Assembly (NCBI RefSeq): GCF_000497445.1
Contig: NZ_CM002285.1
Coordinates: 209,004 to 273,003 of the forward strand
Length of the DNA stretch: 64,000 bases
Origin: Streptomyces roseochromogenus subsp. oscitans DS 12.976
GTDB lineage: Bacteria > Actinomycetota > Actinomycetes > Streptomycetales > Streptomycetaceae
Direction: 5' to 3'
Part shown: positions 10,808 to 18,973 of the stretch, one piece after another
How positions within the stretch are numbered: the stretch's first letter is position 1
Layout: the number at the start of each line of letters is the position of its first letter
The notes under the pieces: model-generated
What the model saw: only the letters and a program-made list of their open reading frames with translations
Databases searched by the model: none
Told to the model about the DNA's origin: nothing
Translations under genes and position numbers: made by a program

Positions 10808-11751
10808 ACGACCCCCTCACCCCACGTGCCCGGAAGCTCGCCGACGCCATGTCGGCGGGCTTCCCCGATCCCGCCCTCGGTCCGATCGAGCCGGCCGCGA
10901 TCCGGCAGGCCGCACAGGCCGGCGCCAGGTCACGGCCGGTACGTGAACTCCCCCGGGTCACCGACCGGTCCGTGCCCGGGCCGGCGGGTGCGCCCGACGT
11001 GCCGGTGCGGATCTACGAGCCGGTGGCGGACCCTGGTTCCCCGCTGCCGGTGGTGGTCTTCTTCCATGGCGGCGGCTGGGTGCTGTGCGGTCTGAACACC
11101 CATGACGGCATCTGCCGCGAACTGGCCTTCCGCACCGGCGCAGTGGTGGTCTCGGTGGACTACCGCCTCGCTCCGGAGCACCGCTTCCCGTCGGCGGTCG
11201 AGGACGCCTACGCCGTCACCGCCTGGGCGTCCGCGCACGCGGCCCGGCTGGGCTGCGATCCCGGCCGACTGGCTGTCGCGGGCGACAGCAGCGGAGGCAA
11301 CCTCGCGGTGGCCGTGGCCCTCATGGCACGGGACCGCGGCGGCCCGCGCATCGCGGCGCAGCTGCTGGCCTACCCCGTCCTCGACCACCGGATGGAGACC
11401 CCCTCGTACGCGACGTACGGCACGGGCTTCTTCCACACGACGGCGCACATGCGCTGGTACTGGGAGCAGTACCTGGGTCCTGCGAGGGACGGCTCGCACC
11501 CGTACGTCTCCCCCGGCCTCGCTCCCGATCTGGCCGGCCTGCCACCGGCGGTCATGCTGCTGCCCGAGTGCGATCCGCTGCGCGACGACGGGCTCCGCTA
11601 CGCACGGCGCCTCGAAGCGGCGGGCACCGCGGTACGGTTGCGGCTGTGGCCCGGCATGTTCCACGGCTTCCTCGGCCTCGGTGGGCTGCTGCCGGAGGCC
11701 GACCAGGCGCTCACCGAGGCGGCACGCGGCCTTCGAGTCGCGCTCGGGTGA
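10804..11751 (+). CDS. Alpha/beta hydrolase, HSL-type esterase
   Basis: 315 residues from GTG 10804, overlapping the SDR stop (GTGA). The HSL signature HGGGW provides the oxyanion hole, GDSSGG the nucleophilic Ser, and the downstream ECDPLRDDG and MFHGF the Asp and His of the triad. There is no signal peptide, so it is cytoplasmic. Known: HSL-family enzymes hydrolyse short acyl esters and lactones. As the last gene of the LLM operon it could cleave the ester formed by a Baeyer-Villiger-type oxygenation, such as a 17-acetoxy steroid (inference). A hairpin terminator follows. Confidence 0.8.
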   Translation: MNDPLTPRARKLADAMSAGFPDPALGPIEPAAIRQAAQAGARSRPVRELPRVTDRSVPGPAGAPDVPVRIYEPVADPGSPLPVVVFFHGGGWVLCGLNTHDGICRELAFRTGAVVVSVDYRLAPEHRFPSAVEDAYAVTAWASAHAARLGCDPGRLAVAGDSSGGNLAVAVALMARDRGGPRIAAQLLAYPVLDHRMETPSYATYGTGFFHTTAHMRWYWEQYLGPARDGSHPYVSPGLAPDLAGLPPAVMLLPECDPLRDDGLRYARRLEAAGTAVRLRLWPGMFHGFLGLGGLLPEADQALTEAARGLRVALG

Positions 11752-11763
11752 GCTGGAGAGACG

Positions 11764-11801
11764 AAGGTCCCGGTCCGGCTGGGCGCCTGACCGGGACCCT
11801 T
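11764..11801. terminator. Bidirectional hairpin terminator
   Basis: The arms AAGGTCCCGGTC (11764-11775) and GACCGGGACCCTT (11789-11801) pair around a 13-nt loop, between the convergent esterase gene and the SDR gene at 11817. Confidence 0.8.
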
Positions 11802-11816
11802 GTGCGTCCGCGGAGG

Positions 11817-12626
11817 TCACATGTGAGTGCCACCGTCGATGCGGATCTCGGTACCGGTGATGAAGGCGCCGTCCTCGGAGGCCAGCATCGCTACGACGCC
11901 CGCCACGGCCGCCGCGTCGGCGAAACCCGTCCGCGGATCGGCGAAGCCCTCCCCCACCAGGGCCGGCCGCAGTTTGGTCAACAGGTCCCAGTCGGTGTCC
12001 TCGGGCAGGCCGGGGCCGCGGTTCTGACCGCCGGCGGCGGAGCCGTCGGTCATCCCGCTGGAGATGCTGCCCGGCGCCACGCACACCGCCCGCAGCCCCT
12101 GCTTGCTGTACTCCAGGGCGATGGCGTGCGTGAAGGACTGGATGCCGCCCTTCGTGGCCGCGTACGCCGCCATGTAGGGGTGGGCGAAGGACGCGGACGT
12201 GGAGCTGAAGTTGACCACCACGCCCTTGCCGGTGTCCAGCAGCGCGGGCAGCGCCTCGCGGGTCACCAGGAAGGTGCCGGTGAGGTTCACCGCGACGATC
12301 CGGTTCCAGAATTCCAGCGTGGTCTCGTGGGTGTGCGAGGAGCGCAGGATGCCCGCCGAGTTGACCAGCACGTCCAGCCCGCCGAGATCCGTCACCGCGG
12401 CGGCGACGCCCGCCCGCACCGAGGTCTCGTCGGCCACGTCCACGGCCCGGGTGTGCAGCCGGTCCGCGTGGCCGGCGGCCAGGGCGGCCGTCTCCTTCAG
12501 CCCGGGTTCCAAGACGTCGACGGCCACCACCGTGCCGCCCTCCCGCAGGATGCGCAGGACGGTCGCCCGGCCGATGCCGGACCCGCCGCCAGTGACCAGA
12601 ACCCGCCGTCCCTCGAAGCGCTGCAT
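11817..12626 (-). CDS. SDR-family oxidoreductase, last gene of the hsaADCB-kstD operon
   Basis: 269 residues from ATG 12626. It has TGGGSGIG, NSAG and the catalytic YAATK. The C-terminus EIRIDGGTHM is typical of SDRs. It follows kstD by about 50 nt and closes the long minus-strand run that starts at hsaA (18772). Known: SDRs in steroid loci usually oxidise a 3-, 7-, 12- or 17-hydroxyl. No feature here reveals which. Confidence 0.75.
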   Translation of the reverse strand: MQRFEGRRVLVTGGGSGIGRATVLRILREGGTVVAVDVLEPGLKETAALAAGHADRLHTRAVDVADETSVRAGVAAAVTDLGGLDVLVNSAGILRSSHTHETTLEFWNRIVAVNLTGTFLVTREALPALLDTGKGVVVNFSSTSASFAHPYMAAYAATKGGIQSFTHAIALEYSKQGLRAVCVAPGSISSGMTDGSAAGGQNRGPGLPEDTDWDLLTKLRPALVGEGFADPRTGFADAAAVAGVVAMLASEDGAFITGTEIRIDGGTHM

Positions 12627-12675
12627 GGGTCTTCTCCCTCTCATGGACCTTCTCGGACTGTGACGTGTCGCGGCG

Positions 12676-14343
12676 TCACGCTCGTGCGATGTGGTTGACG
12701 GCGAGCCAGCTGAAGGTCATGGCGGGTCCGATGGTCGCGCCGGGCCCCGGGTAGGTCTCGCCCATGACCGCGGCCGAGACGTTGCCGGAGGCGTACAGGC
12801 CCTCGATCGCCGTCCCGTCCTCCCGCAGCACCCGGCCCATGGCGTCGGTGACCAGGCCGCCCTTGGTGCCGATGTCGCCCGGGTGCACCGGGACGGCGTA
12901 GTAGGGGCCCTTCTCCAGCGGCGCCAGGTTGGGGTTGGGCAGCGTCGGGTCGCCGTAGTAGCGGTCGTAGACGCTGTCGCCGCGGTGGTAGTCCTCGTCG
13001 CGGCCGGCGCGGGCGAAGCCGTTGAAGCGGCTCACGGTGGCGCGCAGGCGTTTCGGCGGGGCACCGATCTGCGTGGCCAGTTCCTCGATGGAGCTCGCCT
13101 TCTTGACGAAGCCGCTCTCCAGCCACGGCTTGGGGAAGGCCTGGCCCGGGAAGAGGCCCATGAAGATGTAGCGGGCCTTGGAGGTGGCGTCGAGGATCAG
13201 CCAGGACGGCACGGTGGTCGCCCCCGGCCTGTGGTGGGCGTACATCGCGTCGACGAACTGGTGATACGGCGCGGCCTCGTTGGCGTAGCGCTCGCCCGCC
13301 GAGTCGACGATCACCATGCCGGGGATGCCGCGGTCGGCGACGAGGAAGAACGGCTTTCCTCCGGGCGGCACCGCGGACGGCGCGCCCCACACCTTGTCCA
13401 TCAGGTCGACGGCGGCGCCGGCGGCCGTGCCCAGCTCCAGGGCGTCGCCGGTCTGGCCTTCGGGGGTGGCGCTCCACTCGGCGGAGGTCGGTGACGGCAG
13501 GTACTTCTCCCGCAGTCGCTGGTTGTGCGAGAAGCCGCCGGCGGCGAGGACCACACCGCCGGTCGCCCGGATCGCGAGTTCCCGGCCGTCGCGATGGACC
13601 CGGACGCCGACGATCCGGCCACCGTCCTCCACCAGCTCGGTCAGTGGCGTAGACAGCCACAGTTCGCCTCCGCGGGCGTCCAGCGAGTGCCGCATCCGGG
13701 CGATCAGCGCCTCGCCGAGGGAGAGCAGCTTCTGGCCGGAGAGCAGGGCCTTGACCGCGCGGGCGCCGACCTTGGCCGAGGTCCGCTTGCCGGCCCAGGT
13801 GCGGCCGACCATGTTCAGATGACGGAAGTCGTGGGAGGTGATGGTGAGCCCGTAGGTGGGCAGTCCGGCCCGGCGCATGGTGGCGCGCTGCTCGGGCGGT
13901 AGCTTCTTGAGATCGAAGATCTGCGGTTCGATCGAGCGGCCCTGCGGACAGCCGCCGAGCTCTTCCGGGAAGTAGTCGGAGTAGCCGGGGGTGTAGACGA
14001 ACTTCACGTCCGTGCGGTCGTGGAACTCCCGCACCATCCGTGGTCCGTGCTCGATGTAGGCGTCTCTGCGGGCGGCGGGGACGCGGTCGCCGACGGTCGC
14101 CTGCAGGTAGGCGCGCGCCTTCTCTGGGGTGTCGCCGAGCCCGGCGGCGTCCAGGTGGAAGTTGTTCGGCACCCAGATCGCGCCGCCGGACAGGGCGGTC
14201 GTGCCGCCGTAGACGTCGGTCTTCTCGACTACGAGGGCGGTCAGTCCGCGCAGCCGGGCGGTGAGGGCCGCGGCCATCCCGGCGGCCCCGGAACCCACCA
14301 CCACGACGTCATACGTGTGGTCCCACCGGTTCGTGTCGTTCAT
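12676..14343 (-). CDS. kstD: 3-ketosteroid Delta1-dehydrogenase (KstD)
   Basis: 555 residues. The FAD Rossmann motif GSGAAG is at 17-22, followed by VEKTDVYGGTTALSGG. Near residue 481 a Tyr pair and then HPGDIGTKGG form the active-site loop, and GNVSAAVMGETYPGPGATIG binds FAD near the end. Known: KstD removes the 1alpha and 2beta hydrogens of 3-keto-4-ene steroids; together with 9alpha-hydroxylation by KshAB this opens ring B to give 3-HSA. The start ATGA overlaps the MaoC gene stop. Two further relatives (18974 and 22285) make three KstD-family enzymes in the locus. Confidence 0.92.
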   Translation of the reverse strand: MNDTNRWDHTYDVVVVGSGAAGMAAALTARLRGLTALVVEKTDVYGGTTALSGGAIWVPNNFHLDAAGLGDTPEKARAYLQATVGDRVPAARRDAYIEHGPRMVREFHDRTDVKFVYTPGYSDYFPEELGGCPQGRSIEPQIFDLKKLPPEQRATMRRAGLPTYGLTITSHDFRHLNMVGRTWAGKRTSAKVGARAVKALLSGQKLLSLGEALIARMRHSLDARGGELWLSTPLTELVEDGGRIVGVRVHRDGRELAIRATGGVVLAAGGFSHNQRLREKYLPSPTSAEWSATPEGQTGDALELGTAAGAAVDLMDKVWGAPSAVPPGGKPFFLVADRGIPGMVIVDSAGERYANEAAPYHQFVDAMYAHHRPGATTVPSWLILDATSKARYIFMGLFPGQAFPKPWLESGFVKKASSIEELATQIGAPPKRLRATVSRFNGFARAGRDEDYHRGDSVYDRYYGDPTLPNPNLAPLEKGPYYAVPVHPGDIGTKGGLVTDAMGRVLREDGTAIEGLYASGNVSAAVMGETYPGPGATIGPAMTFSWLAVNHIARA

Positions 14344-15260
14344 CGCGTGCTACCTCGTCGTGTCGTTCGGGCGGTGACTCGGGCGTCGGTGAGGACCGGC
14401 GCGTCGCCGCGCTCGGCGGCCGTGGCCGTCAACTGGTACGTGTCGTGGCCCCCGTTGCCGTCGCCCTCTTCGGAAGCGGCCCAGATGCGCAGCCGCAGGG
14501 TCTCACCGGGGAAGAACACCCCCGCGAAGCGCGTGCGGCACCCCGTGATGCGGGTGGCGTCCCCGCCCAGCAGTCGGTCGGTGACGGCCTTGACGGCCAT
14601 GCCGAAGGAGCACAGCCCGTGCAGGATGGGCCGGTCGTAGCCCGCGCGGCGGGCGGTGGCGGGGTCGGCGTGCAGCGGGTTCCAGTCCCCGGCGAGCCGG
14701 TAGAGCAGCGCCTGCTGACGGAGCGTCGGGACCTCCAGCACCAGGTCGGGCTCACGGTCCGGAGCGGGGAAGCGCTCGGAGGGACCGCGGTCCCCGCCGA
14801 ATCCGCCCTCGCCGTGGACGTAGATCTGGTTGCGCTGGGTGAGGAGCGGCTCGCCGTCCTCACCGACAAGGGTCGCCTCCTGGACGATGACGGCGGCTTT
14901 GCCCTTGTCGTACACCGCGGGCACCCGGGTGACGGTGGTCGCCCGTGCGGCGGCCGGCAGCGGGCGGTGGACGGCGATCTCCTGGCCGCCGTGCAGCACC
15001 GCGGCCAGGTCGATGTCCACTCCCGGCATCTCGAAGACCTGGAACCCCACTCCCCCGGTGCCGCCGGCCACCACCCCGAAGGTGGGCAGCACCTGCAGGC
15101 CCTGCTCGTGTCCTTCGAAGGCATAGCGCAGTTCACCGGGGTCGGTCTCGGGGACACCGGCGCCCAGCGCCAGGTGGTACAGCCGCACCTCGCGGTCGTC
15201 CCAGACCGCTGCGGCGCGTACGGGCGGGGCGGAGGTCACCTTCTCGACGTCGATCGGCAT
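14340..15260 (-). CDS. Double-hotdog MaoC-type enoyl-CoA hydratase (Rv3538/Hsd4B-like)
   Basis: 306 residues from ATG 15260. The C-terminal hotdog has the hydratase-2 signature: YRLAGDWNPLHADP, then HGLCSFGMA. The N-terminal half is a degenerate hotdog with VLPTFGVVAGG. The order and wording follow M. tuberculosis Rv3538 as I recall it (GKAAVI, GEGGFGG, RGPS). Known: this family hydrates steroid side-chain enoyl-CoAs. It stands out because no other side-chain beta-oxidation gene is present, so its substrate here is unclear. It may serve a truncated side chain or HIP-derived thioesters. Confidence 0.82.
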   Translation of the reverse strand: MPIDVEKVTSAPPVRAAAVWDDREVRLYHLALGAGVPETDPGELRYAFEGHEQGLQVLPTFGVVAGGTGGVGFQVFEMPGVDIDLAAVLHGGQEIAVHRPLPAAARATTVTRVPAVYDKGKAAVIVQEATLVGEDGEPLLTQRNQIYVHGEGGFGGDRGPSERFPAPDREPDLVLEVPTLRQQALLYRLAGDWNPLHADPATARRAGYDRPILHGLCSFGMAVKAVTDRLLGGDATRITGCRTRFAGVFFPGETLRLRIWAASEEGDGNGGHDTYQLTATAAERGDAPVLTDARVTARTTRRGSTR

Positions 15261-15315
15261 GGGGTGCGGGTTCCTTCGCGGTCGGTTCGAGGCTGTGCTC
15301 GGTTCGCGGCTGTCC

Positions 15316-15816
15316 TCAGGTCGCGAACGAGCCGGTGGCGTAGCGGCTGCGGAAGTAGAGCAGCGGCCGCCCGTTCTCCCGGGCGGCGAGGTCGGCGACT
15401 TCGCCGGTGACGATGTAGTGGTCGCCTGCCTCGTGGACGTCCGCCAGGCGGCAGTCCACGGTGGCCAGGGCGCCGTCGATCAGCACGGTGCCGTGCGGCG
15501 AGGTGTGCCAGGGCACGGCGGCGAACTTCCGCCCGCCGCGGGCGCCGAGCGCCGCGCAGATCTCCTGCTGCTCCTCGGCGAGGATGTTGACGCAGAAGCG
15601 GCCCGCGCGTTCGATCCTCGGCCAGCTGGTGGAGGTCCGGCCGACGCTCAGCATGACCAGCGGAGGGTCGAGGGAGAGGGAGGCGAAGGACTGGCAGGCG
15701 AACCCGACGGGCTCTTCGCCGTCGAGTGCCGCCACCACGGTGATGCCGCTGGCGAAGCGGCCGAGGACGTCCCGGAAGACAGCGGGGTCTATCCGAGGGC
15801 CGTTCAGCCGTTCCAC
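15316..15816 (-). CDS. hsaB: HsaB, flavin reductase of the 3-HSA hydroxylase
   Basis: 166 residues from GTG 15816, which overlaps the 3' end of hsaC by 13 nt. It has the flavin reductase-like fold: FASGITVVAA, CQSFASLSLDPPLVM, the GRFCVNILAEEQ block and GDHYIVTGEV. Known: HsaB supplies reduced flavin to HsaA. The minus-strand order hsaA-hsaD-hsaC-hsaB is the same as in M. tuberculosis (Rv3570c-Rv3567c), which strongly supports the name. A second copy lies at 49696. Confidence 0.88.
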   Translation of the reverse strand: MERLNGPRIDPAVFRDVLGRFASGITVVAALDGEEPVGFACQSFASLSLDPPLVMLSVGRTSTSWPRIERAGRFCVNILAEEQQEICAALGARGGRKFAAVPWHTSPHGTVLIDGALATVDCRLADVHEAGDHYIVTGEVADLAARENGRPLLYFRSRYATGSFAT

Positions 15817-16697
15817 CGGTGACCCCAGAAGCTGTCGGCGGTGATCTCCTTGGCCACCCAGGTGGCGGGGTCGACGACCAGTCCGTCCCAGCCGTACTCG
15901 ACCTGGAAGCCGCCGGGGGCCTGGGCGTAGAACGACACCATACGGTCGTTGGTGTGGCGGCCGAGGGTGGAGGCGATCGGGATGCCCGCGGCGTTCATGC
16001 GGTCCAGGCCGCGGCCCACGTCGTCGAGGGTCTCCAGCTCCACCATGAAGTGCACGATGCCGGGCGGCAGTGCGCCGGGGTACAGGCCCAGGCTGTGGTG
16101 GCGGCGGTTGGGGCTCAGGAAGTGCATCCAGTGGAACTCCCGCTGTTCCTCGGCGGTCGGGACGGCCTGCGGCAGCAGCTTCATCGAGTCGCGCAGCTGG
16201 AAACCGAGCAGGTTCTCGTAGAAGTCCAGCGCGGCTTCGATGTCCGGCGCCGGCAGCACGACATGGCCGAGGCCGAGGTCGCCGGTGACGAAGCGGTTGC
16301 CGTAAGGGGTGCCGAGCGGGGTGTGGTCCTGTGCCTGGCCCCAGTAGATCTCCAGCGGGTTGCCACAGGGGTCCGTCACATGGATCAGGCCCTGGACACG
16401 GCGCTCGGAGAGTTCGGCGGCGTCGGCGGGCTTGACGGCGCAGCCCGCCGCCTCCAGCTCCCCGGTGGCCCGGGTAAGTGCTGCGGCGTTCGCCACCTCC
16501 CAGCCGGCCGCCAGCAGCCGGTCGCTCCCGCCCGCCTGGACGGTGATGCGGTACGAGCGGTCGTCCATGCGCAGGCAGAGGGTGTCCTCGGTGGTGCCGG
16601 AGGCCTCCACCATGCCGAGGACGTCGAGTGCGTAATGCCGCCACTCGGCGAGCTTGGTGGTCTCCAGGCGCAGGTAGCCGAGAGCACGGATGTCCAT
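15804..16697 (-). CDS. hsaC: HsaC, extradiol dioxygenase for 3,4-DHSA
   Basis: 297 residues from ATG 16697. There are two vicinal-oxygen-chelate domains. The Fe(II) ligands are H145 (GLGHVV), H216 (GIVHFM) and E267 (FQVEYGWDG), matching the positions in mycobacterial HsaC within one residue. Known: it performs meta-cleavage of the catechol 3,4-DHSA to 4,9-DSHA. It is third in the hsaADCB operon. Confidence 0.93.
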   Translation of the reverse strand: MDIRALGYLRLETTKLAEWRHYALDVLGMVEASGTTEDTLCLRMDDRSYRITVQAGGSDRLLAAGWEVANAAALTRATGELEAAGCAVKPADAAELSERRVQGLIHVTDPCGNPLEIYWGQAQDHTPLGTPYGNRFVTGDLGLGHVVLPAPDIEAALDFYENLLGFQLRDSMKLLPQAVPTAEEQREFHWMHFLSPNRRHHSLGLYPGALPPGIVHFMVELETLDDVGRGLDRMNAAGIPIASTLGRHTNDRMVSFYAQAPGGFQVEYGWDGLVVDPATWVAKEITADSFWGHRWNG

Positions 16698-16730
16698 GGC
16701 GGAACACCTCTCAGTCGGTGGGCGGGGCGG

Positions 16731-17591
16731 TCAGTGGGAGAAGAAGTCGATGGCGAGGCGGTTGAACTCGTCGGCCCGCTCGGTCTGGGCCCAGTGGCCG
16801 CAGTGCGGGAAGACGTGCAGCGTTGCGTTCGGGATGGTCTTGAGGGCGACCAGCGCGCCGTCGAGCGGGTTGACCCGGTCCTCACGGCCCCAGGTGAGCA
16901 GCACCGGGTGGGTGATCCGGTGGGCCTCGCGCCAGAGCATGACGTCGGTGGCAAAGGCTGGGTTGGCGAAGGAGGCCGCCATCCGGGCGCTGCCCGTCCT
17001 GGTGTCGGGGTCGGTGGCCGAGGCCCAGCGTTCCTCGACCAGTTCGTCGGTGACGAGGGACTGGTCGTACGCCATCACACCGAGAAAGGCGCGCAGTTGC
17101 TCCTTGGACCGCTCTGGCGCCGTGTTGAACTCGAAGAGCCGTTTGATGCCTTCGGTCGGGTCCGGAGCGAAGAGGTTGACGGAGACTCCGCCGGGGCCCA
17201 TCAGCAGCAGCTTGGCGACCTTGTCCGGGTGGTTCAGGGCCATGCGGACGGCGGTGCCGCCGCCGAGCGAGTTGCCGATGAAGTGCGCCCGGGTGATGCC
17301 GAGTTCGTCCATCAGCGCGGCGACGGCGTCGGCGCTGTAGCTGAAGTAGTCCTTGTCGAGCTCCGGTTTGTCGGAGCGGCCGAAACAGGGCTGGTCCACC
17401 AGCAGGGTACGGAAGCGACCGGCGAAGACGTGCAGGTTGCGGCCGAAGTTGGACCAGGCGGAGGCGCCGGGGCCGCCGCCGTGCAGCATGATCACGACCG
17501 GCCGGTTCTCGGGGCCCGCCTCGTGGTAGTGCAGGGTGAGCCCCGCCGCCTTCGCGGTGCGGGAGGTCGACTCGTAGGTGATTGTCATCAT
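16731..17591 (-). CDS. hsaD: HsaD, meta-cleavage product hydrolase
   Basis: 286 residues from ATG 17591, with GAGGGA upstream; an ATG at 17606 that touches the hsaA stop (TGATG) is the alternative. Alpha/beta-hydrolase features are HGGGPGASAWSNF, the nucleophile Ser108 in GNSLGGG, the Asp in GREDRVNPLDGA, and the His in CGHWAQ. Known: it hydrolyses 4,9-DSHA to HIP (also called DOHNAA) and 2-hydroxyhexa-2,4-dienoate. The MGPGGVSVNLFAPDPTEGIK block is diagnostic of HsaD. Confidence 0.93.
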   Translation of the reverse strand: MMTITYESTSRTAKAAGLTLHYHEAGPENRPVVIMLHGGGPGASAWSNFGRNLHVFAGRFRTLLVDQPCFGRSDKPELDKDYFSYSADAVAALMDELGITRAHFIGNSLGGGTAVRMALNHPDKVAKLLLMGPGGVSVNLFAPDPTEGIKRLFEFNTAPERSKEQLRAFLGVMAYDQSLVTDELVEERWASATDPDTRTGSARMAASFANPAFATDVMLWREAHRITHPVLLTWGREDRVNPLDGALVALKTIPNATLHVFPHCGHWAQTERADEFNRLAIDFFSH

Positions 17592-17605
17592 CTGACGCTC
17601 CCTCA

Positions 17606-18772
17606 TCAAGCCATGGAGTCATGGATGTCCATGCCGAGCACGCACTGCCCGAACATCACCAGCGCCCGCTCCGGGTCGTTGGCGGCGTGGCCGCGGCCGG
17701 TGTGTGCGTCGCGCCAGGCGCGCTGGACGGTGTGCGGGCCGGTGCGCATCGCGTTGCCGCCTGCGTTCTCCATCAGCAGGTCGAGCGCGGAGACGGCGCG
17801 TTCGGTGGCGAGCACCTGGTCCCGGCGGGTACGGGTGCGCAGGGCCATCGGGATCTCCTCGCCCCGCTGGGCCAGGGCGTACATCTCGCCGATGTTGCGG
17901 CTCAGTTGGAGCCAGCTCGCGTCGATGTCACCGGCGGCGCGGGCGATACGCACCTGCGCGAACGGATCCTCGGCGACCTTCTGCCCGTACGAGACACGGA
18001 ACCGCTCCCGGGTGGTCTCGACGTAGGACTCCATGGCGCCCTCGGCGATGCCGACGATCGGGGTGGAGATGGTGGTGGTGAACACGCCGGCGTACGGCAA
18101 CCGGTACAGCGGATCGGGGTTGATCTCGTGGCCGGGCACCTTCAGGGCGGTGACCGGGCCGAAGCTCAGGGCGCGTTGCTCGGGGACGAAGACGTCCTCG
18201 ACCACGATGTCGTTGCTGCCGGTGCCGCGCAGGCCGACGGTGTCCCACACGTCGTCGATGCGGTAGTCGGAGCGGGGAATGAGGAAGGTCCGCATGTCCA
18301 CCGGCCGGCCCTCGTCGTCCGTGACGAGGCCGCCGAGCAGAGCCCACCGGGCGTGGTCGCAGCCGGAGGAGAAGTGCCACCGGCCGGAGATCCTGAACCC
18401 GCCGTCGACCGCGGTCACCTTGCCGGTCGGGGCGTACGAGGAGGCGATACGGGTCTTGGGGTCCTGGCTCCACACCTCCTGCTGCGCCCGCGGGTCGAAC
18501 AGGGCCACGTGCCACGGGTGGACACCGACCACCGAGGCGACCCAGCCGGTGGAGCCGCACGCCTTGGCGATCTCCTTGACGGCCGCGTAGAACTCCAGCG
18601 GGTCGGCCGCGCGGCCGCCGAAGACCTTGGGCTGCAGAAGCTGGAAGAAGCCGGTGTCCTCCAGCTCCTTGATGGACGTGTCGGGCACGCGGCGCTGCGT
18701 CTCGGCCTCGGCCGCGCGCTCGCGCAGGGCGGGGGCGAGGTCGCGGATCGCTGCCAGCACATCTTCGGCCAT
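17606..18772 (-). CDS. hsaA: HsaA, flavin-dependent 3-HSA 4-hydroxylase (oxygenase)
   Basis: 388 residues from ATG 18772, with AAAGGGG 6 nt upstream. It has the acyl-CoA-dehydrogenase-like fold of group D flavin monooxygenases (FYAAVKEIAKACGSTGW, SGRWHFSSGCDHARW, GLRGTGSND). Known: HsaA hydroxylates 3-HSA to the catechol with FMNH2 or FADH2 from HsaB. It heads the operon hsaA-D-C-B-maoC-kstD-SDR. Its promoter holds one site of each palindrome family. A paralogue at 25876 shares exact DNA blocks. Confidence 0.92.
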   Translation of the reverse strand: MAEDVLAAIRDLAPALRERAAEAETQRRVPDTSIKELEDTGFFQLLQPKVFGGRAADPLEFYAAVKEIAKACGSTGWVASVVGVHPWHVALFDPRAQQEVWSQDPKTRIASSYAPTGKVTAVDGGFRISGRWHFSSGCDHARWALLGGLVTDDEGRPVDMRTFLIPRSDYRIDDVWDTVGLRGTGSNDIVVEDVFVPEQRALSFGPVTALKVPGHEINPDPLYRLPYAGVFTTTISTPIVGIAEGAMESYVETTRERFRVSYGQKVAEDPFAQVRIARAAGDIDASWLQLSRNIGEMYALAQRGEEIPMALRTRTRRDQVLATERAVSALDLLMENAGGNAMRTGPHTVQRAWRDAHTGRGHAANDPERALVMFGQCVLGMDIHDSMA

Positions 18773-18828
18773 GAACATCCCCTTTCGGGTGGTCGTGGTG
18801 GCGGAAGTGGCAGGACCGTACGCGGCAC

Positions 18829-18845
18829 TGTTCCGGAACGAAATA
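18829..18845. promoter_or_regulatory. TRTTYC-N5-GRAATA operator in the hsaA promoter
   Basis: TGTTCC-ggaac-GAAATA, a 6-5-6 palindrome 57 nt before the hsaA ATG. The hsaA2 promoter has its counterpart at 27104, 59 nt before that start. Confidence 0.55.
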
Positions 18846-18850
18846 CACCG

Positions 18851-18867
18851 CTCCCACTGAGCGGGAA
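18851..18867. promoter_or_regulatory. TTCCCR-N5-YGGGAA operator, site B (hsaA)
   Basis: CTCCCA-ctgag-CGGGAA. Its inner 15 bp (TCCCACTGAGCGGGA) are identical to site A, 10 kb away. It starts 22 bp from the TGTTCC palindrome, as at hsaA2 (21 bp). Confidence 0.65.
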
Positions 18868-18886
18868 GGAGCGGCTGCGCGGCGGA

Positions 18887-18903
18887 TTCCCGGTCAGCGG
18901 GAA
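18887..18903. promoter_or_regulatory. TTCCCR-N5-YGGGAA operator, site C (divergent flavoprotein gene)
   Basis: TTCCCG-gtcag-CGGGAA, a perfect-arm palindrome 71 nt before the GTG at 18974 and on the side of the divergent gene. Confidence 0.65.
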
Positions 18904-18973
18904 CCGCAGCGTGTGGTCCGCGGCACGGCCGCCGTACGCTCCGGCCGGCATTCCCGCGAGGAAGGAGGACGGC

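Noticed and set aside
15819-18026. 735-codon plus-strand frame opposite hsaC, hsaD and hsaA
   Set aside because: A mirror of three clear hsa genes whose catalytic residues are intact on the minus strand.
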